From positions 1 to 64,000 of the forward strand of contig NZ_JACSCW010000009.1 of NCBI RefSeq assembly GCF_014333585.1: a stretch of DNA of 64,000 nucleotides, in the 5' to 3' direction. The notes under the pieces are model-generated. The model did no database searches. It was not told where the DNA came from and was given only the letters and a program-made list of their open reading frames with translations. Origin of the DNA: Hymenobacter sp. BT188. GTDB lineage: Bacteria > Bacteroidota > Bacteroidia > Cytophagales > Hymenobacteraceae. Shown here piece after piece: positions 36,049-45,712 of the stretch; within the stretch, counting starts at the first letter, position 1; the number at the start of each line of letters is the position of its first letter. The translations under genes and the position numbers were made by a program.

Positions 36049-37029
36049 ATGCCTTCGGTACTGGTAACGGGTTGCGCCGGCTTTATTGGTTCCCACCTCT
36101 GTGAACGGCTGCTGGCCGATGGCTATCACGTAGTGGGCCTCGACAACTTTGACCCCTTTTATGCCCAGAGCCTCAAGCAGGAAAACATGGGGGGCTTTTT
36201 TCAACATCCCTACTTTCGTTTTCTCGAGCTTGACCTGCGCGCCGGCTCCGACGCCCTGACCCAGGCCCTGGGTGCTACGCCTATCGACCTGGTGGTGCAC
36301 CTGGCGGCTAAAGCCGGTGTCGGGCCGTCGGTGCGCGAACCGGTGGCCTACCTGGACAACAACGTGCTGGGCACCACCCACCTGCTGGAATGGATGCGGC
36401 TGCGGAGCGTCGGCAAGTTGTTTTTTGCCTCGTCGTCCTCTGTATACGGCAACTCCCCCCAGCGCCCCTTCCGCGAAGATCAATCCTTGCTGCAAGCCTG
36501 CATCTCGCCCTACGCGGCCTCTAAGCTAGCCGGCGAGCAACTGACTTATACCTACCATCACCTCTACGGCTTGAGCGTGCTCAATGCCCGCTTTTTTACG
36601 GTCTTTGGCCCCCGGCAACGGCCCGATTTAGCCATTCATAAGTTTGTGCGTCTACTGCGAGCGGGCCAGCCCATCCCGGTGTTTGGCGATGGCACCACGG
36701 CCCGCGACTACACCTATGTGGGTGATACCGTGGAGGGCATTGTCCGGGGCGTAGCGTATTTGTTATCCCAGCCTGTTGGCTTTCATACTATTAATCTGGG
36801 CAACAGCCACCCGGTACCGCTGCTGGACCTGATTCACGCCGTCGGGGAAGCGGTCGGAATTGCCCCTCAGCTGGTCTTTCAACCCATGCAGGCGGGCGAC
36901 GTTGATGTAACTTACGCCGACATTAGCAAGGCAAAAGAGCTTCTGGGCTATGCCCCTCAGACTTCCCTGGCCGAAGGGCTTAAGCAGTTCATACACTGGC
37001 AACAGAAGCCCAGCACCTCATTGCTTTAA
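36049..37029 (+). CDS. NAD-dependent sugar-nucleotide epimerase (UDP-glucuronate 4-epimerase-like)
   Basis: A 326-residue extended SDR. VLVTGCAGFIGSHLCERLLA binds NAD, HLAAKAGVGPSV and SSSSVYGN are active-site segments, and SPYAASKLAGEQL holds the YxxxK pair. RARDY-like TTARDYTYVGDTVEGI is the UDP-sugar section typical of UDP-GlcA 4-epimerases and related NDP-sugar epimerases. It probably supplies a sugar for surface polysaccharide. A TACCTTTA box at 36008-36015 may be its promoter. One copy of the dispersed motif is inside the gene (MGGFF). Confidence 0.9.
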   Translation: MPSVLVTGCAGFIGSHLCERLLADGYHVVGLDNFDPFYAQSLKQENMGGFFQHPYFRFLELDLRAGSDALTQALGATPIDLVVHLAAKAGVGPSVREPVAYLDNNVLGTTHLLEWMRLRSVGKLFFASSSSVYGNSPQRPFREDQSLLQACISPYAASKLAGEQLTYTYHHLYGLSVLNARFFTVFGPRQRPDLAIHKFVRLLRAGQPIPVFGDGTTARDYTYVGDTVEGIVRGVAYLLSQPVGFHTINLGNSHPVPLLDLIHAVGEAVGIAPQLVFQPMQAGDVDVTYADISKAKELLGYAPQTSLAEGLKQFIHWQQKPSTSLL

Positions 37030-37045
37030 GCCTAAGCCTGGAGGT

Positions 37046-40000
37046 TTACGCCGCCACCCCGGGCAGCATCTTTTCGTTCTGGAGCCGTAGGCGCTGGCAG
37101 AGCACACGCATAATGTTGCGGGCAACTTCGGAGCACTCTTCCATTACATCATAGAAGTCCTCCTGGTCAATGCGAAAAGCTATTACCGGGCTCAGCGCAA
37201 TGGCCGTGGCGGAGCGGGCTTCAGCATCCAGCAGGGCTAGCTCCCCAAAGAAATCACCTTTACTGAAAGTCGTGAGCCGCAGAGGTCCGTCGAAGATTCC
37301 GACTTCCCCCTGGCTTACAATGAACAAGGAGTTACCCAGGGTTCCTTTAACAAAAATCTCCTGATCGGGCTGAAAAGCTACTTCGTTCATTATAGGCACA
37401 ATAGTACCCAGAACGTTCTCGGGCGTTTCGGCAAAGAGCGCAGTGCCTTTCAGGAGCAGTACGCGCTCCCGCGCCGATACACAGGATGCGGAAGCGTGAG
37501 ACGTATTCATAAGCAGCTGATGAGAATCCGGGTAAACAGAAATCAGTTGGTCGAAAGCCGCGGGGCGCTGCAAGGGCAGCTGGCGCAGCACCGCCATGGC
37601 ACTCTCCTGAATAAGTATGTTGGCGGACAGCAGGTGTGGGTGTAAATACAGCACGGTTTCAGGGTTCGGGTGCCACTGCCGCAGCGCCACGCTAATCGTC
37701 CAGGCCGAGAAGGAGGCAGAGCCGCGCCGTACGATGGAGGTTTGCATAGGCTCGGCGGAACTCCGAGGACCCAATAAGCTATCAAAGGTTTGCACCTTGT
37801 CACGCAAGCGGCCGGTATCGAGCAAGGCTTGCAGGCCCTGGTAAAGCGGCCGGGGAATCAAGTTGTCCAGAATCTCCAGGGCATTGGCCTGCCGTTCGCC
37901 GGCCGAGTGGGCCACGCCTCGCTGTGCATCCAGAATATGCTGGCGCTCATAAATCTGCATGAGCAGCCAGAACAGGCGCTGCTGCCCTTTTTTGAGCTCA
38001 TAGCGTAAGGCCGCGCGCAGCTCCGCGTTGGCACTGCTCATGCCATGCAGTACTTGCTGGGCCAGCCGCATTTCCTTCTCTACCAGGCGCTGAAACAGGG
38101 GCGCATCGGCAGGCACGGTGGCGTAGCTGCTCAGCGCCCGCAGTACCGCGGCGCGGGCGTGCAAATTAGAGGTCTGGGCAACCTCCATTAACACCTGCCG
38201 GGCGGCCGGGGTAGCCAGCCGGGCACATACCTGCGCCAGCAGATGCAGGTAGCGCCCATCTGACTCCTTCGTTAGGGATTCTTTGATCTTAGGCAACGCC
38301 GGCGCCCCAATTCCCACCAGGCTGTCGGCCACTGAACTCCTTATTGTTTTGTTGCGCAGCAAGTGCAGCAGATCATCCGTCAGGGCCGGATTGGTCGTAT
38401 CAGCGGCGGCGATTACGGCGGCCTGCACGACTTCCGGCACCGGACTGTGCAGGCAGGTAGTGAGCAGCTCGCTTTGCTGCTCGGGGGCCAAAAACCGGAT
38501 CAGTCCCAGCGCCAGGAGGCGGGAGCTGGTGTCGGAGGAAACGAGGATCGTGCTGAGGCTTTCCCGAGCCTGAATATCATTGGGCGCTTTCGTCAGGCGT
38601 CCCCGCAGGGCTCCTCTACGCACCACCACATCCGGATGCTGCAGTAAATCATTCGCCTCGGGGTGGGCTCCGGCCAGGGCGCTGGCGGTTTCGCGCAGTT
38701 TGGGGTCAGGGTCATCAAGGGCCAGGCGCCGCAGCAAGCCCGGGTCGGCCTGGTGGCCCACCACGCTCAGCACGCGCGTGCGCACCCGGCTATCAGTATG
38801 CGCAAGCAAGGCCTCCGCGTTCTTGACCAGTCCGCCGGCTTTCAGCAACTCATCGATAGCCTGCAACGCTTCCTCCATACCACTGTCAGGTTCTTCCTCA
38901 TCAAGGGCAAGGGAGCCGCTGGGGGGCAAATTTACTTCGGTGTTAGCCTCAAAGCGCAGACCCAGCGCGTCTTTCAGCTCATCCAGATATTTCCAATAGG
39001 TGCGTTGCAACAGAAAAACTGCCCCCAGCAGCAGCAGCCCCATCCACACAAACGGCACCCACTGATTCAGGGCCGGGGAGCCATGCAAGCCCAGCAGTAA
39101 TAAGCCCCCCAAACCCAAACCCAGCGGCTCATAGAAGCCTTTGGCCAGGGTATGTCCTTCCAGGCGCTCCAGGGGCGTAAGTGGTTGAAACAGCACCAGA
39201 AACACTGGCTCAAACAATGCCCGGCGCAGCACTTCCAGCGTCAGATAAAGCCCCCCAAAGTATACCAGCAGTATGGCCGGACCAACGGCCGCCACCTGCA
39301 AGGCCCCAAACAGCAGAATACCCGCCAAGGCCGAGAGCGGCAGCAAAGCCAGAGTCCAGCGCACCCCAAGGCGGTCGATGCCGTGGCGCGTGAACAGCAC
39401 CTTGAACAGCATGGCCAGCAGATAAGTCAGCGCCAAAACGCCCCCCACATACTGCAGAATCGTGGTTTGATCCTGTAGCTTGTACTTCACATTCACAAAG
39501 AAGATATACTCCACGCCCACCGCTACCGCCGCAATTGCCGTCAGGCTCAGGCCCATGGCATGAATCAGGGGGCTGGCCCCAAACACCTGGCGCACCAGCG
39601 CAGACTGTATCGGCCGCGCCACCCGGGGCGCCCCCGGCCGTGCCACCACCAACCGCGATTTAAACGTGGCTCGCTGAATCACGGAGGCCAACACATAGGC
39701 CCCGCAGGCGGTTAATAAGAGCACATACAGCTCATTATAAGCGTGCACCACTACGGCCAGCACGGCACCAATGGCTTTGGCGGGCATATCGCCGGCGCTG
39801 ATGATGCTGAACAGCCGCCGCCCTTGCCGCACGTTGAAGACCACCGCCGACATGCCCCAGAACTCCAGGTTGGTCAGCAGATAAATCAAACGATAGCCGG
39901 TCATTATAGCCACGGCTGTCGTGACGGACGGGCCCAGCAAGAGCAGCAGTGTGAGCACGAGCGTGAGCACCACCGCGACCAACAGCGCCCGCACGGCCAG

Positions 40001-40243
40001 CTTCTGCAACAGCCAATGGTGTTCAAAATGCGCGTACAACTTACCCACGGCCATCATGGCCAGCGCGCCCACGCAATACGCCAGGGGCAGATTGCGCTCC
40101 GGGTTCACTTCCAGCAGCAGTACATTGGCCGTCACGTACACCAGGATGGTGCCGATGCCCAGCAGGAAGTTGTGCGCAAGAAACAACCAAACCGTCTTTG
40201 TTTCGCCGGGCCGTATTCCCAGAAACCGGGTTAGCTTCTCCAT
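37046..40243 (-). CDS. Nucleotide-transporter-like membrane domain fused to HEAT repeats and a cNMP-binding domain
   Basis: A 1065-residue three-part protein. Residues 1-420 hold about twelve membrane helices resembling the ATP/ADP (TLC, Npt) translocase family. Residues 460-900 form helical HEAT-like repeats (VRTRVLSVVGHQADPGLLRR, VRRGALRGRLTKA). Residues 930-1050 are a CAP-type cyclic-nucleotide-binding fold (FVKGTLGNSLFIVSQGEVGI, KGDFFGELALLDAEARSATA) with the GELALL and RSATA motifs of the phosphate-binding cassette. The design suggests a transporter gated or assembled by nucleotide binding. The substrate is unknown. Confidence 0.85.
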   Translation of the reverse strand: MEKLTRFLGIRPGETKTVWLFLAHNFLLGIGTILVYVTANVLLLEVNPERNLPLAYCVGALAMMAVGKLYAHFEHHWLLQKLAVRALLVAVVLTLVLTLLLLLGPSVTTAVAIMTGYRLIYLLTNLEFWGMSAVVFNVRQGRRLFSIISAGDMPAKAIGAVLAVVVHAYNELYVLLLTACGAYVLASVIQRATFKSRLVVARPGAPRVARPIQSALVRQVFGASPLIHAMGLSLTAIAAVAVGVEYIFFVNVKYKLQDQTTILQYVGGVLALTYLLAMLFKVLFTRHGIDRLGVRWTLALLPLSALAGILLFGALQVAAVGPAILLVYFGGLYLTLEVLRRALFEPVFLVLFQPLTPLERLEGHTLAKGFYEPLGLGLGGLLLLGLHGSPALNQWVPFVWMGLLLLGAVFLLQRTYWKYLDELKDALGLRFEANTEVNLPPSGSLALDEEEPDSGMEEALQAIDELLKAGGLVKNAEALLAHTDSRVRTRVLSVVGHQADPGLLRRLALDDPDPKLRETASALAGAHPEANDLLQHPDVVVRRGALRGRLTKAPNDIQARESLSTILVSSDTSSRLLALGLIRFLAPEQQSELLTTCLHSPVPEVVQAAVIAAADTTNPALTDDLLHLLRNKTIRSSVADSLVGIGAPALPKIKESLTKESDGRYLHLLAQVCARLATPAARQVLMEVAQTSNLHARAAVLRALSSYATVPADAPLFQRLVEKEMRLAQQVLHGMSSANAELRAALRYELKKGQQRLFWLLMQIYERQHILDAQRGVAHSAGERQANALEILDNLIPRPLYQGLQALLDTGRLRDKVQTFDSLLGPRSSAEPMQTSIVRRGSASFSAWTISVALRQWHPNPETVLYLHPHLLSANILIQESAMAVLRQLPLQRPAAFDQLISVYPDSHQLLMNTSHASASCVSARERVLLLKGTALFAETPENVLGTIVPIMNEVAFQPDQEIFVKGTLGNSLFIVSQGEVGIFDGPLRLTTFSKGDFFGELALLDAEARSATAIALSPVIAFRIDQEDFYDVMEECSEVARNIMRVLCQRLRLQNEKMLPGVAA

Positions 40244-40322
40244 TAGAATTCATCGGTTAAAAAAGCCCCCCACCGAAAGCTGGCAGCCATTTCGCAGGCT
40301 ATGCCAGCCACACCGGAGCGGC

Positions 40323-41309
40323 TTAGTGCAAGGCGCGCTTCTTGACCAGTCCGCCTTTGGTGTCGTTGATGCTTTGCATGACCACAAAAGCGTTCGGATC
40401 TATTTTATGAATCTCATCGGTCAGGCCCACGACCTCCAGGCGGGTAACGACCGTGAAAATGGCTTCTGTTTTCAGGTGCTGATGCCCGTGCGAGCCGTAG
40501 CCCTGGGTAACCTCGTACACGGTAGCGCCGCGGCGCAGCTTATCGGTTATCATCTGCCGGATTTCCGTGCTGTGGAAGGAGATAATCGTCAGGCCGGTGT
40601 ATTCCTCAATGCCCACCAGGATGAAATCCACGGTTTTGGCAGCTGATAAGTAAGCCAGAATGGAATACAAAGCGGTTTCGATGGACAGCAGCCACGCCGC
40701 CACGCTGAAGATGATGATATTGATAATCAGCACAATATCGCCAATGGAGAGCGGCAGCTTGCGGCTAAGCCAGAGGGCCAGAATTTCAGTGCCGTCGAGT
40801 ACGCCGCCGCCCCGCATGGCCAGGCCAATGCCCGCCCCCAGGAAGAAGCCGCCAAACACTGCAATCAGCAGCTTATCCTCCGTGACACTGGGAAAGGATA
40901 CAATCAGCAGCGCCCCGGACAGGGCCATAATGGTCAGCAGGGTTTTGAGTGCGAACTTGCGCCCCAGCTGATAGTAGCCCAGGATAATAAAGGGGATATT
41001 GATTACCAGAATCAGTACCGACAGGGACATACCGGTCAGATGCCGGACCAGCAGCGAGATACCCGTAACACCGCCGTCGATAAATTCATTGGGCAGCAGG
41101 AAGCCCTTCAAGCCCAGCGCCGCCGAAAAAACGCCCGCCAGCAGCAGCAGTGTCTGCACTATCGTGCGACGCACCCAGCGCTGCGACAGCGCATAAAACA
41201 GCTTATAGTTGGTGGGCTCCGCTGCCGCGTCTTCCACGGGGGCCGCTACCACTTGCTGCGCGTAGCGTTTGGTGCGAAAGCGAGAAGGGATGAGGTGATC
41301 GAGCAACAT
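40323..41309 (-). CDS. YitT family membrane protein
   Basis: A 328-residue protein with a variable N-terminal region of about 50 residues. Five or six helices follow (LLLLAGVFSAALGLKGFLLP begins the YitT domain, with FIDGGVTGISLL and MRGGGVLDGTEILAL as signatures) and then a C-terminal DUF2179 domain (GLTIISFHSTEIRQMITDKL). DUF2179 binds ligands in related proteins. The transported substrate is unknown. Start choice among several in-frame codons is uncertain; a frame to 41405 exists. It is upstream of the transporter fusion on the same strand, 79 bp apart. Confidence 0.87.
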   Translation of the reverse strand: MLLDHLIPSRFRTKRYAQQVVAAPVEDAAAEPTNYKLFYALSQRWVRRTIVQTLLLLAGVFSAALGLKGFLLPNEFIDGGVTGISLLVRHLTGMSLSVLILVINIPFIILGYYQLGRKFALKTLLTIMALSGALLIVSFPSVTEDKLLIAVFGGFFLGAGIGLAMRGGGVLDGTEILALWLSRKLPLSIGDIVLIINIIIFSVAAWLLSIETALYSILAYLSAAKTVDFILVGIEEYTGLTIISFHSTEIRQMITDKLRRGATVYEVTQGYGSHGHQHLKTEAIFTVVTRLEVVGLTDEIHKIDPNAFVVMQSINDTKGGLVKKRALH

Positions 41310-41533
41310 TGCCGCCAGCAAAAGCCAGGTGTTCACTACCGATATATTCTCCGTAGGCCCACCAGCCGGGGCTGCGGCCTGACAAAAGCAGAAAACGCCA
41401 GTCAAAAGCTCAACGCTTGCACCAGCACCGAAGAACCAAATCTGATTCGGTGCCCTTTACCTCGTCTTAAGACGAAGGGGCACCACTCGAAAATATCGGA
41501 TTAATTTAATTAAATCGCAAAATAATACTTGAG

Positions 41534-42577
41534 CTAGCATAAGCGCTTTTTTGGGTCAGCAGGCAGGGAAATGGTAAACTCTGTGTATTCCCCTTCCTTG
41601 CTGTCCAGGCTGAGCGTGCCGCCGTGGCCTTTAGTGATAATATCGTAGCTCAAGGACAAGCCCAGGCCCGTGCCCTCGCCCGTGGGTTTGGTGGTGAAAA
41701 AGGGCTGGTATATTTTTTCACGTACCGCCGCCGGAATCCCGTTCCCGTTATCCCGCACCCGTACCTGCACCGTGTTGCCCACCTGGCGGGTTTGCACGCA
41801 CACTTCCGGACAATAGTCGGGTGACGCTTGCCGGCTCTTTTCCGCCACGGCGTAAAAGGCATTGGTAAGCAGATTCAGAAAGACCCGACTCAAGTCCTGA
41901 GGCAACACCAGTACGGGTTTCAGGTTGGGGTCTAGCTCGGTGCGGAGCGTGGCGTTGGAATCCTTGTTCTTGGCCCGCCAGCCATGATACGCCAGGCGCA
42001 GGCTTTCTTCCACCAAGGTATTAATATTGGTGGGCTGGCGCTGGGTGCTGCCGGCCCTGGAGTGCTCCAGCATGCTTTTCACAATGCGGTCGGCACGATT
42101 CCCATGCTGATTAATGCGGCTTTGGTTTTGAATAAGCTCCTGCAGCAGCACCTGAATATTTTGCTTTCCATCCTCCGACAGGCGCTCCTTGGCCAGCTCC
42201 TCCTCCAGCTCGGCCACCAAATCAACGCTCAGGTCGGAGAAGTTATTCACAAAGTTGAGCGGGTTCTGAATCTCATGGGCAATGCCCGCCGTGAGCTCGC
42301 CCAAGGAGGCCATTTTCTCCCGCTGCACCAGTTGGGTTTGGGTTGTTTTCAGGTCCGCGAGTGCCTGCTCCAGGTCATTGCGCTGGGCAATTATCTCCGA
42401 GGTGCGGGCCGCTACCTGCTGCTCCAGCTGCTCATTCTGCTGCGCCAGAATCTGCTGCTTTTCCTGCTCCTGCACCAGGCGCCGCCGCTGCTCCCGAATC
42501 AGAATGGTCACGATGCCGAGGGCCAGCAGCAGCAGGATGGGGCCAACGAGCAGAAAGGGAATCAGGGCATCGGGCAT
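41534..42577 (-). CDS. Sensor histidine kinase
   Basis: A 347-residue kinase with one N-terminal membrane helix (residues 6-27), a long coiled coil (30-90), a dimerisation/phosphoacceptor domain with H101 in TAGIAHEIQNPLNF, and a catalytic domain with N box NLLTNAFYAVAEK, G1 VRDNGNGIP and G2 GTGLGLSLSYDI. There is no periplasmic sensor, so it reads an intracellular or membrane signal or works with a partner. No response regulator gene is adjacent. This orphan HisKA form (AHEIQNPLNFVNNF) is abundant in Cytophagales. Confidence 0.93.
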   Translation of the reverse strand: MPDALIPFLLVGPILLLLALGIVTILIREQRRRLVQEQEKQQILAQQNEQLEQQVAARTSEIIAQRNDLEQALADLKTTQTQLVQREKMASLGELTAGIAHEIQNPLNFVNNFSDLSVDLVAELEEELAKERLSEDGKQNIQVLLQELIQNQSRINQHGNRADRIVKSMLEHSRAGSTQRQPTNINTLVEESLRLAYHGWRAKNKDSNATLRTELDPNLKPVLVLPQDLSRVFLNLLTNAFYAVAEKSRQASPDYCPEVCVQTRQVGNTVQVRVRDNGNGIPAAVREKIYQPFFTTKPTGEGTGLGLSLSYDIITKGHGGTLSLDSKEGEYTEFTISLPADPKKRLC

Positions 42578-42669
42578 GGCACTAGCCAGCTAAGCTCAAC
42601 GTAAATAATAACGAAGCTACGGTTCCAAGTTAAGCATCCGGGGGGCAAATTCAGCGGCTCCTTACATGC

Positions 42670-43503
42670 TCATTTATCCTGAAGCAGTTGCACAGAATCA
42701 GAAATGGCGGAAGGTACGCGCAGAACAGCAATGGCTGGCACCAAAGCTGTAAGCGGTTGGCCCAGTAGCCGATAAGGGCGCCGGCGCCAGCTGCTGTAGT
42801 GCAACCAGCGCGGCAGGGCCCCGCGCGCCGACACACTTAGAGGAAAGAAGTGGAACATCCAGGCTAACAACGCCATGTGCACGGCGGCCAAAAAGGTGTC
42901 GGGGCTGCTCAGTAGCGTGTCGAGGCGGATGATGGTGGCCCGATCATAGTATTCGGCGCTATAGATGATATTAATAGCAGCATACGTTACTACGGAGCAG
43001 GAACAGTACACCAGAATGGCAACGCTGAAAAAGAACTCGGGATGCTTTTCCAGCTCAAAGGGTAAACTTCTGGTCAGGTACACTACATGTATGATTGCCA
43101 GCGTAACCAGAATAGTGCAGCCCAGAGCCTGCGCGTAGCTATTTACATCCGTAGTAAAGCCATTAAGCACGGTGGCATCCAGTAAGGCCACAATCAGAAA
43201 TACCCCTATACTGAGCCGGATAAGCTGCTGCATGCGTCCGGCGGGCAGCAGGCGCTGATACGTTCCCGCCAGCAAAACCAACATCAGTACCGTGCTCAGG
43301 TGAAAAAGGTAGACGTTGTTGCGAATAGTGATGCGACTGAGCGTATCCATGGGAAACAGCACCACTTTGGCGGCCACATAATAGAATACCAGCCGGAAGC
43401 GATACGGAATGTGCTGCCGGCGAAGGCAAGCGCACGCAAACGGCAGGATAGGTGCAGCCTCCAGAATCCGGTTAATGTGGTGAACGACTACCCAAGCATC
43501 CAT
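42670..43503 (-). CDS. Hypothetical seven-helix membrane protein
   Basis: A 277-residue protein with about seven hydrophobic segments (for example LFHLSTVLMLVLLAGTY and FFSVAILVYCSCSVVTYAAI) and short Arg-rich loops. The layout resembles the membrane modules placed before histidine kinases in Bacteroidota, and it lies directly upstream of the kinase on the same strand (92 bp). A signalling input role is inferred from this. No catalytic motif is seen. Confidence 0.65.
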   Translation of the reverse strand: MDAWVVVHHINRILEAAPILPFACACLRRQHIPYRFRLVFYYVAAKVVLFPMDTLSRITIRNNVYLFHLSTVLMLVLLAGTYQRLLPAGRMQQLIRLSIGVFLIVALLDATVLNGFTTDVNSYAQALGCTILVTLAIIHVVYLTRSLPFELEKHPEFFFSVAILVYCSCSVVTYAAINIIYSAEYYDRATIIRLDTLLSSPDTFLAAVHMALLAWMFHFFPLSVSARGALPRWLHYSSWRRRPYRLLGQPLTALVPAIAVLRVPSAISDSVQLLQDK

Positions 43504-43512
43504 TCGTGTTAT

Positions 43513-44049
43513 TTAATTCTGATCAAATATTCCGCAGTTATCCGGACATCTCTCATAGCTTACCCCAATTTTGTAGTCTGGCTCAAACATACCGGGTGAT
43601 ATCTCCTTGTTAATAGGTATCTCCTTGCCCTTGTCATCCACGCCGGTGATGATAATTTTTCTTTTTCCTCTATCCTTCTCCTGACTACGATAAACACGGA
43701 GGCCTCTAACCTTTGGGTCGGCTAAAAGCTTGCTTATAAGATCTCTGCTAAAGTAGTTACTACTAACATTTTGGGGATAATCTTTTTTGTAGCGCTTTAC
43801 ATCGGCGATAGCACTATCACGGTCTCTCTTACTGGCTATTAAAGTACCAGCATTAGGATCAAATGGAGCCGGGACTGCATTCATAGTTGAATCCACCTCT
43901 GCTTGTTCGATCTGAGGTTCCGTTGCTGAAACCGACGATTTCTGAGTGCCCTGATCTGTAGGTTTGGACTTATTCTCACAACCAAGAAGCCCCCCAGCAC
44001 ACACTATTAATAAGCAGCCGACCCAACGCAGATTCGTACCTGTTTTCAT
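43513..44049 (-). CDS. Lipoprotein of a tandem paralogous pair (copy 1)
   Basis: A 178-residue lipoprotein (lipobox LLGC) with a low-complexity section and then a globular domain: SAIADVKRYKKDYP, YFSRDLISKLLADPKVRGLR, RKIIITGVDDKGKE and a C-terminal CPDNC. The same pattern occurs in the next gene, so they are diverged tandem duplicates. The CPxNC motif near the C-terminus may bind metal or form a disulfide. The family is unknown to me; both are probably anchored in the outer or inner membrane facing the periplasm. Confidence 0.68.
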   Translation of the reverse strand: MKTGTNLRWVGCLLIVCAGGLLGCENKSKPTDQGTQKSSVSATEPQIEQAEVDSTMNAVPAPFDPNAGTLIASKRDRDSAIADVKRYKKDYPQNVSSNYFSRDLISKLLADPKVRGLRVYRSQEKDRGKRKIIITGVDDKGKEIPINKEISPGMFEPDYKIGVSYERCPDNCGIFDQN

Positions 44050-44106
44050 AGAAGTCAAGATGTAGTGAGAAAGAAATGATGGGTTGTTTACTTACCTGCG
44101 GGCTGC

Positions 44107-44643
44107 TTACTCATATAAAGTTGCGCCCACACAATTCTCTGGGCACTTGTCTTCGGTTATGCCAAACAGGTATTTGCCTTGGCTTTTGAGGCCGGTTTGG
44201 TCTTCCAGATTTGTGGGAGTAACTAAATCAACGCCATCCTTATCCACGCCTATTACCACCATTCGCTCCTGCCCGGCACTATCGGCCAGGTACATGCGGA
44301 TGCCTTCGCATTTGCCGCTGGACATAAGGTCCTTGACTACCTGCTTGCTGAGGTAGCCAGTATGCATCCCCCCAGAAGAATGCGTTTGTCGGTATTTTTT
44401 AACCGATGCAATGGCACTCTCGTAGTCAGCCTTCGTCTTGGGCTTACGACCGGGCTTGGGCTTTTTGGTTGGTTTTTGATCTTCCGCCGCTACCTCTGAC
44501 CGAAGTACGGCCAATTGAAACAGCGAAGCATCGGTACGCGGCGGCTGGCTTCGGGTAGTCTGGTTCTGGTTGCATCCGGACAGGGTTCCGCTGGCGACGA
44601 ACAATAAACAGCCCAGCCAGTAATGATTAGATCGTGTAGACAT
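44107..44643 (-). CDS. Lipoprotein of a tandem paralogous pair (copy 2)
   Basis: A 178-residue lipoprotein (lipobox LSGC). It has a Lys/Pro-rich spacer and the same domain as its neighbour: YESAIASVKKYRQTH, YLSKQVVKDLMSSGKCEGIR, RMVVIGVDKDGVD and a final CPENC. It is upstream of copy 1 by 57 bp on the same strand, so the two are probably co-expressed. The function is unknown. Confidence 0.68.
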   Translation of the reverse strand: MSTRSNHYWLGCLLFVASGTLSGCNQNQTTRSQPPRTDASLFQLAVLRSEVAAEDQKPTKKPKPGRKPKTKADYESAIASVKKYRQTHSSGGMHTGYLSKQVVKDLMSSGKCEGIRMYLADSAGQERMVVIGVDKDGVDLVTPTNLEDQTGLKSQGKYLFGITEDKCPENCVGATLYE

Positions 44644-44860
44644 AGAACATAGCGTAGGTGTGAGCTGAATCTTGGCGACGGAGTGCTACTTGAAGCGTCT
44701 TACATTTGAGTGGGCTCGTAAGCTTCGCTTAAGCCAGCTAAGCCCGTCTAATATCACTAAATTTTCTTTAAATAATATAGCATTGCCATTTACCTATGCT
44801 TCTCGAGTACTTGAAGCTGTTTCACCCTAACACGCGGCCGCAAATCCACTGTTTTCTTTG

Positions 44861-45685
44861 ATGCTGACTTTCACTCGCCGTTTCCCGTTGCACTCGCTTA
44901 AATTCCGTATTGGGCTCGTATTGCTGCTGAGCACAGGCACGCCGGTGTACGCGCAAATTGCCCCCCAGACGCCCGCCGACACCCTTCGCAAGTACGAAAC
45001 CCCGGCTGGGGCCACCAGCACCAAACCCTGGTATCGGGGCAAGCTAGTGCGGGCCACCATTGTGCCGGCGGTGATGATTGGCTACGGCTTTTATACCCAC
45101 AAGGGCGGCGGATTTTATACCAACGAGCAGGCCAACCGCGACATTCACAAGCTGTTTCCCACCTACCGCACTCGCCTCGACGACTACCTCCTGTTGGCTC
45201 CCTACGCTGAGTTGGGCCTCGTGGCGCTGGCTGGCGTGGAGTCGCGCAATGACCGGATAAATACGCTGCTCGTTATTGGCAAAGCGGAAGCGATTATGCT
45301 CACGTCGGTGTTTGCTCTGAAGCATATTACCCGTCGGCCCCGCCCCGATGGGTCCGACAATGAGGCCTTTCCCTCCGGCCACACGGCCCAGGCATTTCTG
45401 GCCGCGAGCATCGTGCACACCGAGTTTCGGGATAAAAGCCAGTGGTACGGTATCGGGGCGTATACCATTGCCACGGGCGTGGGCGCGCTGCGCATGATTA
45501 ATACCAAGCACTGGCAAAGCGATGTAGTGGCCGGAGCGGGCTTTGGCATCCTCTCCGCCCACCTTGCCTACCTGACCCACCGCAACCGCTGGGGACGAAA
45601 GCCGCGTCTGCCGGAAGGCATGACCCTGACGCCTACCTTGTATGGGGGCGCTACGGGGCTGTGCTTTATCTGGCGCCCTCAGTAA
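44861..45685 (+). CDS. PAP2-family membrane phosphatase
   Basis: A 274-residue protein with a signal peptide (cleavage near PVYAQ). The three PAP2 motifs are KHITRRPRP, FPSGHTAQAF and RMINTKHWQSDVVAG, with the catalytic His residues in the second and third. Family members dephosphorylate lipid phosphates such as phosphatidate or undecaprenyl diphosphate at the periplasmic face. The lipid substrate here is unknown. It is convergent with the GT39 gene. Confidence 0.9.
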   Translation: MLTFTRRFPLHSLKFRIGLVLLLSTGTPVYAQIAPQTPADTLRKYETPAGATSTKPWYRGKLVRATIVPAVMIGYGFYTHKGGGFYTNEQANRDIHKLFPTYRTRLDDYLLLAPYAELGLVALAGVESRNDRINTLLVIGKAEAIMLTSVFALKHITRRPRPDGSDNEAFPSGHTAQAFLAASIVHTEFRDKSQWYGIGAYTIATGVGALRMINTKHWQSDVVAGAGFGILSAHLAYLTHRNRWGRKPRLPEGMTLTPTLYGGATGLCFIWRPQ

Positions 45686-45712
45686 TCAGAAGCCAAGTCA
45701 AAATAAGGAGAG

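Noticed and set aside
36421..36470. CTCCCCCCAG in the epimerase gene as a motif variant
   Set aside because: T replaces the conserved G and there is no A/T flank; similar near matches at 44371 and 46595 were also not counted.
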